Assembly: GCA_944393565.1 (NCBI GenBank)
Contig: CALYAM010000003.1
Coordinates: 70,444 to 109,041, forward strand
Direction of reading: 5' to 3'
Length of the DNA stretch: 38,598 bases
From: an uncultured Clostridia bacterium
GTDB lineage: Bacteria > Bacillota > Clostridia > TANB77 > CAG-508
Part shown: piece by piece, positions 16,882 to 25,836 of the stretch
How positions within the stretch are numbered: the first letter of the stretch is position 1
How the letters are laid out: every line of letters begins with the position of its first letter
Notes under the pieces: model-generated
Told to the model about the DNA's origin: nothing
Seen by the model: only the letters and a program-made list of their open reading frames with translations
The model's database searches: none
Made by a program: the position numbers and the translations under genes

Positions 16882-17676
16882 TTATGGTTCCGCTGTTTGT
16901 AATTTTCTAATCAATTTTTCTTTTCCTGGCATGTCCGATTTTTTTACTCTCTCAATTTCTGTCTCCAATGAGTATGGTACTCTTACAAGCTGTAAACTAA
17001 AAGTGCATAGTTCTGTACTTCCATATTCACCTTCTAATATAATATAAGATGCAAGTGTTGAAAATTTACTTGTTTCATTTTCATTAGAATCATTTAGCAT
17101 TTCTGCCGGCATACCTACACTTCCTGGGTTAAAAATCATTTTATTTTTTAATCTTACTATACTTGGTGTATGTGTATGTCCATATCCTACTATGTCTGGA
17201 ATTTTATCGTTTTCATTTTTTCCTATAAAACTTGCATTTTCAAATAGGCTTTCCGGATTTTCTATCTTCCTATTAGCATATGTTGAGTCTTGATTATTAT
17301 ACATTGGATTATACATATAGCTTAAGCCAAATGGAGATGCGTGGAATAATCGTATGAGATATCCACTCATATAGAATTCATAACATACTGGTAAGTCTCT
17401 TATAAACTTTGCCCTTTCTTCACCTATTTTTATTCTTGACCAGTGTCTTTTTTCTAGGGAATACGGGCTTGATATATATTCATCACAATTGCCTTGTATT
17501 ATCACTTCGCAACTTTCTCTTATCTTGTCTATTGCAATGTCTGGGCTAACCCCTTTAAGTACAATATCTCCCAAACATATACTTCTAGTTAACCCTCTTT
17601 TTTTTATGTCTTGTAATGTTGCTTCTAAGGCAGTTAAATTTGCATGCACATCTGAAAAAATTGCAATTCTTTCCAT
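16882..17676 (-). CDS. Calcineurin-like metallophosphoesterase
   Basis: 264 residues. The metal-binding signatures are in order: FSDVHANLTAL at the N-terminus, GDIVLKG near residue 37, QGNCDEY near 61 and GYGHTHTP near 165, with FNPGSVGMP after it. This matches the YfcE/diadenosine-tetraphosphatase-like phosphodiesterase group. The substrate is unknown. It starts 21 bases after the ABC permease stop behind GGAGGTGA, so it is probably the third gene of that operon. Confidence 0.88.
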   Translation of the reverse strand: MERIAIFSDVHANLTALEATLQDIKKRGLTRSICLGDIVLKGVSPDIAIDKIRESCEVIIQGNCDEYISSPYSLEKRHWSRIKIGEERAKFIRDLPVCYEFYMSGYLIRLFHASPFGLSYMYNPMYNNQDSTYANRKIENPESLFENASFIGKNENDKIPDIVGYGHTHTPSIVRLKNKMIFNPGSVGMPAEMLNDSNENETSKFSTLASYIILEGEYGSTELCTFSLQLVRVPYSLETEIERVKKSDMPGKEKLIRKLQTAEP

Positions 17677-17697
17677 TATGCTTTCACCTCCATTATT

Positions 17698-20600
17698 TTA
17701 CTCTACGCTCTTTAATGATTCTATCATATCTATTTTCTTTAATTGGAAGTATGTCATTATATTTATAATAAACGCAAAAACTCCTGTGATTACTCCCGCA
17801 TAAATATAGCTTGTTGGTGCAACAATTTTGTTAAACATTATCATATCTGTTTCGCAAGTTTCCAGGATAAATAAATTTAAGAAATACCCCCCTAATAAAC
17901 CTACAAATATTCCTATAATTGTTAGAATTATTGTTTCTTTTGTAACATAATCATATACTTCTTTATCATAAAATCCTAAAACCTTTATTGTAGCAAGTTC
18001 TCTTGTTCTTTCACTAATATTTACATTTGATAAATTATATAGCACAACTAAAGCTAGTAATCCAGCTGATATAATTAAAATCCAAACAACACTGTCTAAG
18101 CTTTTCATCGTGTCATCCATAATTGACATAGCATCTGAATTTTTGCTAATACCTGCTATTTTCTCATCATCTTCTAATATTTTTTTTGCAAGTGTTTCTT
18201 CTTCCTGGCTAGAAATATTATCTGTTTTTATAAGAAGTATATTTTCTTCTGGCCTTGTACTGTATAAGGATTCATAGAGATTATTAGACATATATACGTA
18301 ATGGTATATATAATTTTCAGTTATAGCTCCTACTTTTACTTCAGCTTTTTTACCTTCATTGTTCGTTAATTTAATTATGTCTCCAACTTTAATGTTTAAT
18401 AGCCTTGCTATTTTTTCTGTAATAATAACATTTTCCTCATCTAGAGTAAAGTTTTCATGTGTTTTTATGTTCCTTAATTTGATAAATTCTTGTAATTTTG
18501 GGCTATCTTGTGATATTAAAATTTGAATATCCTTTTCCTCATTTTTTTCAATTTGTCCAGATTCCATTGTAGCTGCTAAGATGTCTTTAACTTTGTCCAT
18601 TGAAGCAATTTCTTCTTTTTTTAGTATTTTTTCTTCTTCTAGTATATCTTTTAAGCTTATCATCATCTGATATTGATATATTTCTTCATATTGCAATGGT
18701 ATTATACTACTTATGGAATTTCTGAGTCCAAATCCTGCAAGAATCATTGCTGTACAGCCACATATTCCAATAGTTGTCATTAAAAAGCGATTTTTATATC
18801 TAAATATATTCCTAGCGGTTACTTTCTTGGTAAAATTTAAATGTTTCCATATTAGCGGGATTTTTTCTAAAAAAACTCGTTTCCCAGGTTTTGGCGCCTT
18901 TGGTCTCATTAGTGTTGCAGGCACATTTTTTAATTCTCTATGACACGCATAAATTGTTGCACCAACAATGCAAAAACTTGCAATAACTAATCCTGTTATC
19001 GCATAAAGCCAATTAAATTCTGTTTGTATATCAGGCATTGTGTATAGCATTTCGTACATTGAGAAAATAGTCTTTGGTAATAGTACAAAACCTATTGACA
19101 TGCCAACTATTGCTCCCAATATAGTTGCAACGCTCGAATATAATATATATTTTCCAGCTATTTGTATTTTTGAATAGCCCAGAGCCTTTAGTGTTCCTAT
19201 CTGCACTCTTTGCTCTTCAACCATTCTTGTCATAGATGTAAGACTTATTAATGTTGCAACAATAAAAAATACTATTGGAAAAACTTTCCCTATGTTTGAA
19301 ATACGTTCTGTATCTTGCTCATAACTGCTATAACCTGTATTAGCTGTTCTGTCTAACACATACCATGTTGGTTTTTCTATTTTTTCTAATTCTTTTTTAG
19401 CATCTGCAAGTTTTGTTTCAGCATCTTTTATTTCCTTATTTGCTTTTTCTTTTTCTTCATTTAAAGTTTCCTTTGCTTCTTCTATTTTATTTTTATTTGA
19501 AGCGATTGTTGATTTTGCTTGTGCTATTTGATTATATGTAGAATTTTTTGTTTGCTGTAGTTCCTGTTTGTTCTTCTCTATTTCATTTTTTCCATTTGCA
19601 ATTTGTTCTTCTGTTTGAGTAATAGTTTTCTTCGCCTCTTCTATTTGTGTTTGCACTCTTGCTTGTTCTTCTTCTAGTTTTTGTTTTTGTTTATTTGCTT
19701 CATCTATTTGCTGTTTTTTTTGTTCTAATAAATTCTCATCTGTAATTCCTTCATATTTCTCTTCTATGCTGTTTATTGTTTCTCCTATTTTTGCTATTGC
19801 TTCCTTTAATTGGTTAATGCCCTCTTCTCCTTCTGATATTTGAATTAATATAGTTTGCTTTGAGCTATTCCATAAATTAGCTTGTTCATCTAGCTTGTTT
19901 TGTGCTTCTAATATTTTTTCTTCAGCTAATTTAAATTCGTTTTCCGCTTTTTTCTCATTTTGGTAAACCGTCTGTTCAGCTGATCTTATTTGGCTTTCTC
20001 CTTCTTCAATTTCTTTTTGTGCTTCAGATATTTTTTCATTTGCTTCTTGTTTTGCTTCATTTAGTTTTTGCTCATTCTCCGCAATTTCTCTATTTGCTTC
20101 ATCCATTATTTCTTGGTAACGTTCTTCTTCTCTTTTATCAGCTACATTTTCAAATAAATTTATTTTCCCCTCTATCAAGTCTTGATATTCATTAGAAAAA
20201 GTATTAAGCTCTTTTGCTCCATCTACTGTTATATAACATTGTGTATAAACATCTGAATCAAAACTTTGCTCTGCTATATATAAGTAACAATCAATCATAC
20301 CATCTCCTAATTTTGTTGAACCTCTTTCTGTTGATATATATAATGGTGATTCAATAGTTCCCACAATCTCAAATGAATTATCCTTTAGTATACTGTTTTC
20401 TTCTAGTTTAACAGTAATATAATCTCCAACTTGAATTCCCTCTCTTTGTGCAAAATTTCTTTCTATAACACATTGTTTTTCTTCTGTTGGCATTTTTCCA
20501 TCTATTAAATTAAATTGGTTTATAGGCTGATTCATATATGCATATGCTTTTGCTATAACAGTTTTTTCTTTTAATTCAACTTCTATGTCTGTACTATATG

Positions 20601-20865
20601 TAAATAAGACATTATCTATTTCATCAACACTTTTTATGGTTTCTATATCATTTTGATTAAAGCCTAAAGTAGACATGATATCTATATCATATATGTTGTT
20701 ATCATCAAAATATGTATCTAGTGTTTGTTTCATATCAGGACTTGTTGCTTTAATTCCTGCAAAAAAACCTACACCTAATAAGGCCATTAATAAAATGGAA
20801 CAGAAACGTTTAAAAGTATGTTTGATTTGCAAAAAGCTATCTTTATGTAATGCTTTCACTACCAC
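17698..20865 (-). CDS. Large FtsX/MacB-type ABC transporter permease with a coiled-coil insert
   Basis: 1055 residues. An N-terminal membrane segment (about 20-40) is followed by a periplasmic-type region and a long coiled coil (about 245-500, repeated EEAKKTITQTEEQI-like heptads). Then come an FtsX domain with three membrane segments (about 525-650), a second extracytoplasmic domain, and a second FtsX domain at the C-terminus (about 935-1050). This two-FtsX layout is typical of Gram-positive exporters of lipoproteins, peptides or antibiotics. It starts at GTG 20865, overlapping the end of its ATPase gene by 7 bases. GTG 20859 is an equally plausible start. No CGG occurs in frame in its 1055 codons. 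Confidence 0.88.
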   Translation of the reverse strand: MVVKALHKDSFLQIKHTFKRFCSILLMALLGVGFFAGIKATSPDMKQTLDTYFDDNNIYDIDIMSTLGFNQNDIETIKSVDEIDNVLFTYSTDIEVELKEKTVIAKAYAYMNQPINQFNLIDGKMPTEEKQCVIERNFAQREGIQVGDYITVKLEENSILKDNSFEIVGTIESPLYISTERGSTKLGDGMIDCYLYIAEQSFDSDVYTQCYITVDGAKELNTFSNEYQDLIEGKINLFENVADKREEERYQEIMDEANREIAENEQKLNEAKQEANEKISEAQKEIEEGESQIRSAEQTVYQNEKKAENEFKLAEEKILEAQNKLDEQANLWNSSKQTILIQISEGEEGINQLKEAIAKIGETINSIEEKYEGITDENLLEQKKQQIDEANKQKQKLEEEQARVQTQIEEAKKTITQTEEQIANGKNEIEKNKQELQQTKNSTYNQIAQAKSTIASNKNKIEEAKETLNEEKEKANKEIKDAETKLADAKKELEKIEKPTWYVLDRTANTGYSSYEQDTERISNIGKVFPIVFFIVATLISLTSMTRMVEEQRVQIGTLKALGYSKIQIAGKYILYSSVATILGAIVGMSIGFVLLPKTIFSMYEMLYTMPDIQTEFNWLYAITGLVIASFCIVGATIYACHRELKNVPATLMRPKAPKPGKRVFLEKIPLIWKHLNFTKKVTARNIFRYKNRFLMTTIGICGCTAMILAGFGLRNSISSIIPLQYEEIYQYQMMISLKDILEEEKILKKEEIASMDKVKDILAATMESGQIEKNEEKDIQILISQDSPKLQEFIKLRNIKTHENFTLDEENVIITEKIARLLNIKVGDIIKLTNNEGKKAEVKVGAITENYIYHYVYMSNNLYESLYSTRPEENILLIKTDNISSQEEETLAKKILEDDEKIAGISKNSDAMSIMDDTMKSLDSVVWILIISAGLLALVVLYNLSNVNISERTRELATIKVLGFYDKEVYDYVTKETIILTIIGIFVGLLGGYFLNLFILETCETDMIMFNKIVAPTSYIYAGVITGVFAFIINIMTYFQLKKIDMIESLKSVE

Positions 20866-21560
20866 TCAATCCTTTCTATTGGTGTTGGATTTTGGTTTAA
20901 TTCAACACTTTCTGCAGAACCATTTTTAAAGCGTATAACTCTATCTGCCATAGGAGTTAGACTTGTGTTATGAGTAATAATAATTACTGTCATTTTTTGC
21001 TGTCTTGCTGTGTCTTGTAATAGCTTTAATATTTGTTTTCCTGTTATATAGTCCAGTGCTCCTGTTGGTTCATCACATAGTAAAATTTTCGGGTTTTTCG
21101 CAATTGCCCTTGCTATTGCAACTCTTTGTTGTTCCCCTCCAGATAACTGTGCTGGAAAATTTTTTAATCGTTCTTTTAGCCCAACGTTCACAAGAACTGT
21201 TTCAGGGTCTAAAGGATCTTTACATATTTGCGTTGCAAGTTCTACATTTTCCTTTGCTGTTAAATTTTGCACTAAATTATAAAATTGAAATACAAATCCT
21301 ATATCTTCCCTTCTATAACGAATTAATTCTTTTGGTTTAAATTTAGATATATTTTTACCTGCAACTATAACATCTCCTGAGGTTGCTGTATCCATTCCGC
21401 CTATAATGTTTAATGCCGTTGTTTTGCCTGCACCACTTGGTCCAACAATAATGGCGAGTTCCCCTTTTTCTATCTCAAAATTTGTTTTTTTAAGTGCGCA
21501 AATGCTTACTTCTCCCATTGTATATTCTTTTACAACATCTTTAAATTTGATATATGCCAT
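20859..21560 (-). CDS. ABC transporter ATP-binding protein (LolD/MacB class)
   Basis: 233 residues, one complete nucleotide-binding domain: Walker [11 protein letters not shown]-loop FVFQFYNL, signature [15 protein letters not shown], Walker [12 protein letters not shown] and the switch histidine in IITHN. The class always pairs with FtsX-type permeases, and the permease gene overlaps its stop by 7 bases. It is the first gene of the minus-strand operon that continues with the permease and the metallophosphoesterase. No substrate can be assigned. Confidence 0.93.
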   Translation of the reverse strand: MAYIKFKDVVKEYTMGEVSICALKKTNFEIEKGELAIIVGPSGAGKTTALNIIGGMDTATSGDVIVAGKNISKFKPKELIRYRREDIGFVFQFYNLVQNLTAKENVELATQICKDPLDPETVLVNVGLKERLKNFPAQLSGGEQQRVAIARAIAKNPKILLCDEPTGALDYITGKQILKLLQDTARQQKMTVIIITHNTSLTPMADRVIRFKNGSAESVELNQNPTPIERIEW

Positions 21561-21614
21561 AAAATTCTCCTTTTATACTTGACTTTCGATATATAAATTT
21601 TAGCATTTTTATAT

Positions 21615-21647
21615 AAAAAAAGATAGTTTTTTTACTATCTTTTTTTA
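21615..21647. terminator. Bidirectional terminator hairpin
   Basis: A-run plus AGATAG (21620-21626 region) pairs with CTATCT and a T-run (21635-21647). It lies between the ABC operon start and the initiator tRNA and would block read-through in either direction. The rest of 21561-21870 is AT-rich with no gene seen. Confidence 0.6.
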
Positions 21648-21870
21648 TATTTATTCAAGTATATTCTCTACTTTCTAAAAACGTTAAAGTCAAACTCGTT
21701 TCGCAAAAATATTTTCTGTTTTTAAATTTATCTTTATAATGCATAAAAATTTGTTAATACGCAAAAATTATTTTGGGGAATGTGGTTTTGTTTTTATCAT
21801 ATTTTTATTTAACTTGCATATAATATAGTAATAATTTTTCATGTTTTACACATATTTTTTTCACAAAATG

Positions 21871-21899
21871 TTGACAAATCACCTTTTTACGAGTATACT
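21871..21899 (+). promoter_or_regulatory. Promoter of the initiator tRNA
   Basis: TTGACA (21871-21876), 17-base spacer, TATACT (21894-21899), 18 bases before the tRNA 5' end. Near-consensus, as expected for a stable RNA gene. Confidence 0.85.
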
Positions 21900-21917
21900 A
21901 TAAAAGTATTTGTACAT

Positions 21918-21998
<81 letters not shown>

Positions 21999-21999
<1 letters not shown>

Positions 22000-22028
22000 G
22001 CAAGTCTTTCAAGATTTGCTTATTTTTT
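21999..22028 (+). terminator. Element-supplied terminator of the initiator tRNA
   Basis: AGCAAGTCTTTCAAGATTTGCT followed by a T-run just after attL. The original terminator appears to be the one after attR at 27131. Confidence 0.6.
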
Positions 22029-22043
22029 ATTTTATGGAAAAAT

Positions 22044-22063
22044 CTACGAAAAAGCTACGAAAA
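22044..22063 (+). repeat. Left arm-type repeat of the element
   Basis: Two tandem copies of CTACGAAA in CTACGAAAAAGCTACGAAA. The same 19-base string is at 26947-26965 near the other end, the usual pattern of integrase arm-binding sites. Confidence 0.65.
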
Positions 22064-22082
22064 TATTTTTCCGACTACCATA

Positions 22083-22112
22083 AAAAGAAAAATGAAGCGG
22101 AAAAACCGCTTC
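22083..22112 (-). terminator. Terminator of the integrase gene
   Basis: GAAGCGG and CCGCTTC (22094-22100, 22106-22112) pair, with a T-rich run on the minus strand at 22093 and below. The integrase stop is at 22127. Confidence 0.75.
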
Positions 22113-22126
22113 TAAAAATAATTTTA

Positions 22127-23251
22127 TTAACTATTAACAGATAAAATATTATTCATTGCACTTGCTACTTCTTTAAATTCATTATCAAAGAAATGCGAAT
22201 ATATAGAATGTGTTGTTGAAACACTTGAATGTCCTGCTCTTTTACTTATAATCTGTGCTTGTATTCCACTTGAAATCTGTAAAGAAATACTTGTATGCCT
22301 TAATCCGTGAAAAGAAATTCTTTTTAAATCATATTTTTTGATTATCTTTTCTAATATTTGTGAAGGTGTATCAGGGTGCATATCTCCACCAACAATAGTT
22401 GTAAATATTCTTTTTGAATTTGCCCATTTGCTACCTAGTTTTAATTTATTTTCAAGTTGTTCTTTTTGATATGCTTTTAATATTTCAATAGTTTTATTTG
22501 ATAAATATATTATTCTATCACTTGTTTGTGTTTTAGTAGTTTTTTCAAATATTCCAAGTTCTTTTGTATATTGCACACTTTTATTAATATTTAAAGTTTG
22601 TTTTTTGAAATCAATATCATTCCAAGTTAGTCCGACTATTTCACCTCTTCTCGCTCCACTATCAATAGCAAGATATATCATAGCTTGATATTTTAAACTT
22701 TCATTTTTTATACATTCTAAAAGCTTTTCAACTTCTTCAGGTGAATAACATTGAATTTCTTTTTTTCTTACTTTTGGCTTTTCTATAAATGAATTAGGAT
22801 TATTTACTATATACCCCCATATAATAGCTCTTTTTAATGAAGTAGTAATTATAGTGTAAAAGTGTTGTATAGTTTTATCAGAATATGTTGTGTTTTCTCT
22901 TAATTCTTTGTAAAAATCCTCCAAAATTTTAACATTTATATCTTGTAACTTTATATGTCCTATTGATTTATTTATTATCTCACACCAATGAGCATTTGCA
23001 ATATAAGTCTTAGGCGACCAAACATCTTTTGAATATTTTAACCATTCTTCAAGCAATTCTTTCATTGTTATTTTTGATTTATTAACAAAAGAGTTGTTTT
23101 TTAATTGTGATTTGATTTCATTTTCTCTTAATATTGCTTCTTTTTTTCCACCATAAAAAGTTTCATAATGATTTATTCTTTTATTCCCATTATATCCTAT
23201 AGCAACTGTTATTTTATATTTTTTGTTCCTTTCTAGTTCCTTCACACTCAT
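22127..23251 (-). CDS. int: Tyrosine recombinase (phage/Tn916-type integrase)
   Basis: 374 residues. An N-terminal AP2-like arm-binding domain (about 1-50) is followed by a SAM-like core-binding domain (about 60-150) and the catalytic domain with Arg in SGARRGEIVGLTW, FHGLRHTS (HxxR), AGHSSVSTT and the nucleophile Tyr in SIYSHF. It sits next to attL, its natural place. ATG 23251 follows GAAGG; a GTG three codons upstream is the alternative. Its start overlaps the end of the repressor gene, so the two are expressed together. No in-frame CGG. Confidence 0.95.
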   Translation of the reverse strand: MSVKELERNKKYKITVAIGYNGNKRINHYETFYGGKKEAILRENEIKSQLKNNSFVNKSKITMKELLEEWLKYSKDVWSPKTYIANAHWCEIINKSIGHIKLQDINVKILEDFYKELRENTTYSDKTIQHFYTIITTSLKRAIIWGYIVNNPNSFIEKPKVRKKEIQCYSPEEVEKLLECIKNESLKYQAMIYLAIDSGARRGEIVGLTWNDIDFKKQTLNINKSVQYTKELGIFEKTTKTQTSDRIIYLSNKTIEILKAYQKEQLENKLKLGSKWANSKRIFTTIVGGDMHPDTPSQILEKIIKKYDLKRISFHGLRHTSISLQISSGIQAQIISKRAGHSSVSTTHSIYSHFFDNEFKEVASAMNNILSVNS

Positions 23252-23873
23252 TCTTTTCACCTTCTTTCATTTTTATTAATTTATTTTCTATTTCAACAAG
23301 AATACCTTTTATTAATAAATCTCCGTTTATAAAAGTTTTTCCACCATAATGTTTATTTGGTACCTTGTTAAAATCATTAAATAATTGCACTATATCGCCT
23401 TGAAAAGATAATAAATAATTATCGGGAATTTTAGTATTTAAATAACTATCTATTAATTCTATTAACGAAACTTCTGTCCTACTGCCTATCTTTTCTGACA
23501 AGATTTTATTAATCGTATCAATTGTACTTTCTAATTTAAGTTCTTTAAATATATATTTTTTTAAATTGTTCATATATTCAAGATTTTTTAAAGACTCCTC
23601 CGTTAGCCCATATTTATCTGTTATTTCTGAGGTTGGAATACTTATATTTTTTTCTGTTCCCAAAATATAGTCAGCTGATACTTTAAGTTTTTCACAAAGT
23701 TTAACTAATTGAAAGTCTTTTAAATATCTACCACCATTTCCGTTTTCAATTTGAACATAATTAGGACGTTTTATTCCAATAAAATCAGCTACTTCACTCT
23801 GACTTAAATTTTTACTAACTCTAACTTGTGCTATTCTTAATCCCATTTCATCAACTCTTTTTGATACTTTCAT
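23214..23873 (-). CDS. XRE-family immunity repressor of the element
   Basis: 219 residues. The N-terminal HTH (about 8-65: RIAQVRVSKNLSQSEVADFI, then IKRPNYVQIENG) is of the phage repressor type; the C-terminal part is helical and not recognised. No autocleavage motif is seen. GAGGAG precedes the ATG. It is divergent from the excisionase side, with operator-like repeats between, the standard lysogeny switch of integrative elements. It overlaps the integrase start by 38 bases. Confidence 0.88.
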   Translation of the reverse strand: MKVSKRVDEMGLRIAQVRVSKNLSQSEVADFIGIKRPNYVQIENGNGGRYLKDFQLVKLCEKLKVSADYILGTEKNISIPTSEITDKYGLTEESLKNLEYMNNLKKYIFKELKLESTIDTINKILSEKIGSRTEVSLIELIDSYLNTKIPDNYLLSFQGDIVQLFNDFNKVPNKHYGGKTFINGDLLIKGILVEIENKLIKMKEGEKNECEGTRKEQKI

Positions 23874-23913
23874 AATAATTTTCTCCTCATACTTTTATTA
23901 TTTTTTTCTTTTT

Positions 23914-23984
23914 TGATACATGTTATTTTTTTTGTATCATTTCCATTGACATCTTTATTGAAACATTATACTATATAAGTATCA
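23914..23984. promoter_or_regulatory. Divergent control region with repressor operators
   Basis: TGATAC (23914-23919) and GTATCA (23934-23939) form an inverted pair, and GTATCA recurs at 23979-23984. They flank a rightward promoter TTGACA (23946-23951) with TACTAT (23969-23974, 17-base spacer). The XRE repressor probably binds here. Confidence 0.7.
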
Positions 23985-24037
23985 AAAACACAAGATAATG
24001 ATGAAAATTTTGATAATATGTTATAGGAGGTGAAATA

Positions 24038-24187
24038 ATGAAAAATATTGAAGAAGTAGCAAAACAATTGCGAAATCAAAAAGCTAAAGAATGGCGAGAT
24101 AAAAACAAAGACAAAGTAAAAGAAATTAATAAAAGATATTGGCTTAATAAGGCAAAAAAAGAATTAGAACAAAGAAAAGAGGTGTAA
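24038..24187 (+). CDS. Small basic protein of the element
   Basis: 49 residues, Lys/Arg-rich and helical (KEWRDKNKDKVKEINKRYW). Starts at ATG 24038 behind TAGGAGGTG, directly after the divergent promoter. Similar short proteins are common next to excisionase genes in Firmicute islands; the function is not known. The next gene starts 3 bases later. Confidence 0.65.
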   Translation: MKNIEEVAKQLRNQKAKEWRDKNKDKVKEINKRYWLNKAKKELEQRKEV

Positions 24188-24190
24188 TCA

Positions 24191-24419
24191 ATGAACGAAA
24201 CATTTAACATTAAAGAACTTTCAGAATACTTAAAATGCAGTATTTCAGGAATTAGAAATTTAGTTAGAAGTAAAAAAATCCCATATTATAGAATACGGAA
24301 ATAAACTATTTTTTAAAAAATCAAGTATTGATTTATGGATTAATAATCAAGAATTAAAAAATATGCAAATTGATAATTATGAAACCAAAATTAAAACATT
24401 AAAAAATGAGGTGAATTAA
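24191..24419 (+). CDS. Excisionase-like MerR/HTH_17 protein, read through a +1 shift at CGG
   Basis: The zero frame from ATG 24191 gives 37 residues ending just after IPYYRIRK. Codon 36 is CGG (24296-24298); skipping its C gives IPYYRIGNKLFFKKSSIDLWI, the textbook C-terminal half of the HTH_17 excisionase domain, where the glycine of the IG turn is conserved. The N-terminal half FNIKELSEYL is the helix-turn-helix. Full length 75 residues. The protein probably directs excision together with the integrase. Its GGTGTAATCA ribosome region overlaps the stop of the preceding gene. It is too short and broken to be found by ordinary gene calling. Confidence 0.85.
24296..24299 (+). other. +1 recoding site CGGA in the excisionase-like gene
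   Basis: ATA, CGGA, AAT. The zero frame stops two codons later. Skipping C gives Arg-Ile-Gly-Asn-Lys, the conserved IG turn of HTH_17 proteins. This is the only site on the mobile element. Confidence 0.88.
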
Positions 24420-24420
24420 A

Positions 24421-24492
24421 ATGATTATAAAAAAGATAAAAGAAGTGAATTTTAAAAGCCTACTCTTTCCACTTCTTTTCAACAGCATTTAG
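24421..24492 (+). CDS. Very short ORF of the element, doubtful
   Basis: 23 codons from ATG 24421 behind GAGGTG, with a KK-rich start and hydrophobic end. No family recognised. The region holds an AGAAGTG/CACTTCT inverted pair, so it may be a leader or regulatory hairpin rather than a gene. Confidence 0.3.
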   Translation: MIIKKIKEVNFKSLLFPLLFNSI

Positions 24493-24559
24493 AAAAGCTA
24501 TTTTAAGTATTATACCTCAATATTTCATAAAAATCAACTACAAAGGTGGGATAATAATT

Positions 24560-24940
24560 ATGCCAAGAATGAAATTTACAAAATTTAAAGATTATGAAAC
24601 AAAATTAAGAGGAGATAATGGGAAAACATTAAATGAACAACATATAAGATTAACTAGAAGTTTGCTCCTAAGTTCTGCTTATAAGGATTTGGGTAAAAAT
24701 GCAATAAAACTATTAAATGCAATGAAAATTATTGCAAGAGGTGAAAAAGAATTTAATTTTTCTTCTAGTTTAGGATTAATTTATTTAGGACTAAAAAAAG
24801 GAAATGAAAAATCTGTTAGAAAAGCTATTACAGAATTAGAAAAACATGGATTTATAAGGCGTATATTCTTTAGCAATGGCGGTGGACATATTCCAAACAA
24901 ATTTGAATTTATTTCAGAGTGGACTAAATGGAATAATTAA
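24560..24940 (+). CDS. Small winged-helix protein of the element, possible replication or control protein
   Basis: 126 residues behind AAGGTGGG. The middle part (LNAMKIIARGEKEFNFSSS, then SVRKAITELEKHGFIRR) reads as a winged helix, as found in small replication initiators and phage control proteins. No catalytic motif is seen. It lies downstream of the excisionase-like gene on the same strand. Confidence 0.6.
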   Translation: MPRMKFTKFKDYETKLRGDNGKTLNEQHIRLTRSLLLSSAYKDLGKNAIKLLNAMKIIARGEKEFNFSSSLGLIYLGLKKGNEKSVRKAITELEKHGFIRRIFFSNGGGHIPNKFEFISEWTKWNN

Positions 24941-25179
24941 TAAGTATTTAGTAATTGATGTATAACTATATAGTGTGGGGTTAAATATCCTAGCTATTAT
25001 AATACAATAAAAACTATGATGTAGTCATTTAAGTATAAGAGATTTGATAAAATATTATAAGGGTTAAAATTCCCTCTAAATTATAAAAAAACATTAAAAT
25101 ATTTAATTAGGAAGGAACAAATCCCCTAGCAAAAAAGAATAAAAGCCACTCCAAAAAATTAAAGAAAGGAAAATAAATT
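24941..25179 (+). other. Non-coding stretch with GGGTTAAA repeats
   Basis: No gene seen. GGGGTTAAATATCCTAGC (24977-24994), GGGTTAAAATTCCC (25061-25074) and CCCCTAGC (25123-25130) share pieces, with direct GGGTTAAA and inverted CCTAGC-like parts. Could be an element origin or control region; unproved. Confidence 0.35.
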
Positions 25180-25428
25180 ATGAAATTAATTTCAATAGAA
25201 AATTATAAAAATCAAAAAGAAATAATTTTGGAACATATAAAACAATATGGAAATATTTCTACTTTAGAAGGTTATGAAAAATATAAAATAATGAGAGTAG
25301 GAAGTGTAATAAATTTATTGAGAAAAGAAGGTTATAATATAATAACTATTATAGAAAAAAATAAGAAAACTAAAAAGAAATATGCTAGATATTACTTGAA
25401 AGAAGGTGTAAAAAGTGAAATACTATAA
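25180..25428 (+). CDS. Small HTH protein of the element (HTH_39-like)
   Basis: 82 residues behind AAAGGAAAA. ILEHIKQYGNISTLEGYEKY followed by VGSVINLLRKEGYNI matches the small winged-helix domain often seen in phages and islands (Pfam HTH_39, by memory). Basic tail. It overlaps the next gene by 14 bases. Confidence 0.65.
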   Translation: MKLISIENYKNQKEIILEHIKQYGNISTLEGYEKYKIMRVGSVINLLRKEGYNIITIIEKNKKTKKKYARYYLKEGVKSEIL

Positions 25429-25666
25429 TACAAATTTAGAAGAACAAGAAACAATAATAAATATAGATTATTTTGAAAAAACTTTATATATTTATTCATC
25501 AAGAAAATCTATAATTGAAAGATTAAAAAGAAAACTAGGCAATCCCAATAAAGAATATTTAACTAAAAACTTATTAAGTGGTGCTAGTTGGAAGATATCA
25601 TTTCAGGATAATAAAAAAATTAGAGTCGCATTAAGCAAAATGATTTTAATAGGGCAAATGAAATAA
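25415..25666 (+). CDS. Element protein of unknown function
   Basis: 83 residues overlapping the preceding gene by 14 bases. Begins MKYYNTNLEEQETIINIDYF, continues IYSSRKSIIERLKRKLG and ends IRVALSKMILIGQ. I recognise this as a recurring small protein of Firmicute islands but know of no function. No catalytic motif is seen. Confidence 0.65.
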   Translation: MKYYNTNLEEQETIINIDYFEKTLYIYSSRKSIIERLKRKLGNPNKEYLTKNLLSGASWKISFQDNKKIRVALSKMILIGQMK

Positions 25667-25794
25667 TACCTAAAAATCAATTTTATAATAATATTTTATT
25701 AAAAAACTTAATGAAATTAGTTATATAAGTTTGAAGATAATGAAATTAGTAATTAAAAATATTTATTATTTAAAATAATAAGGAAAATACATAA

Positions 25795-25836
25795 AATAAA
25801 AGTATTTACTCTAAATGGTAAATACTTTTTATTTTT
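25795..25836. terminator. Bidirectional terminator between converging element genes
   Basis: AAAGTATTTAC and GTAAATACTTT pair around an 8-base loop and are followed by T-runs on both strands. Confidence 0.75.
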
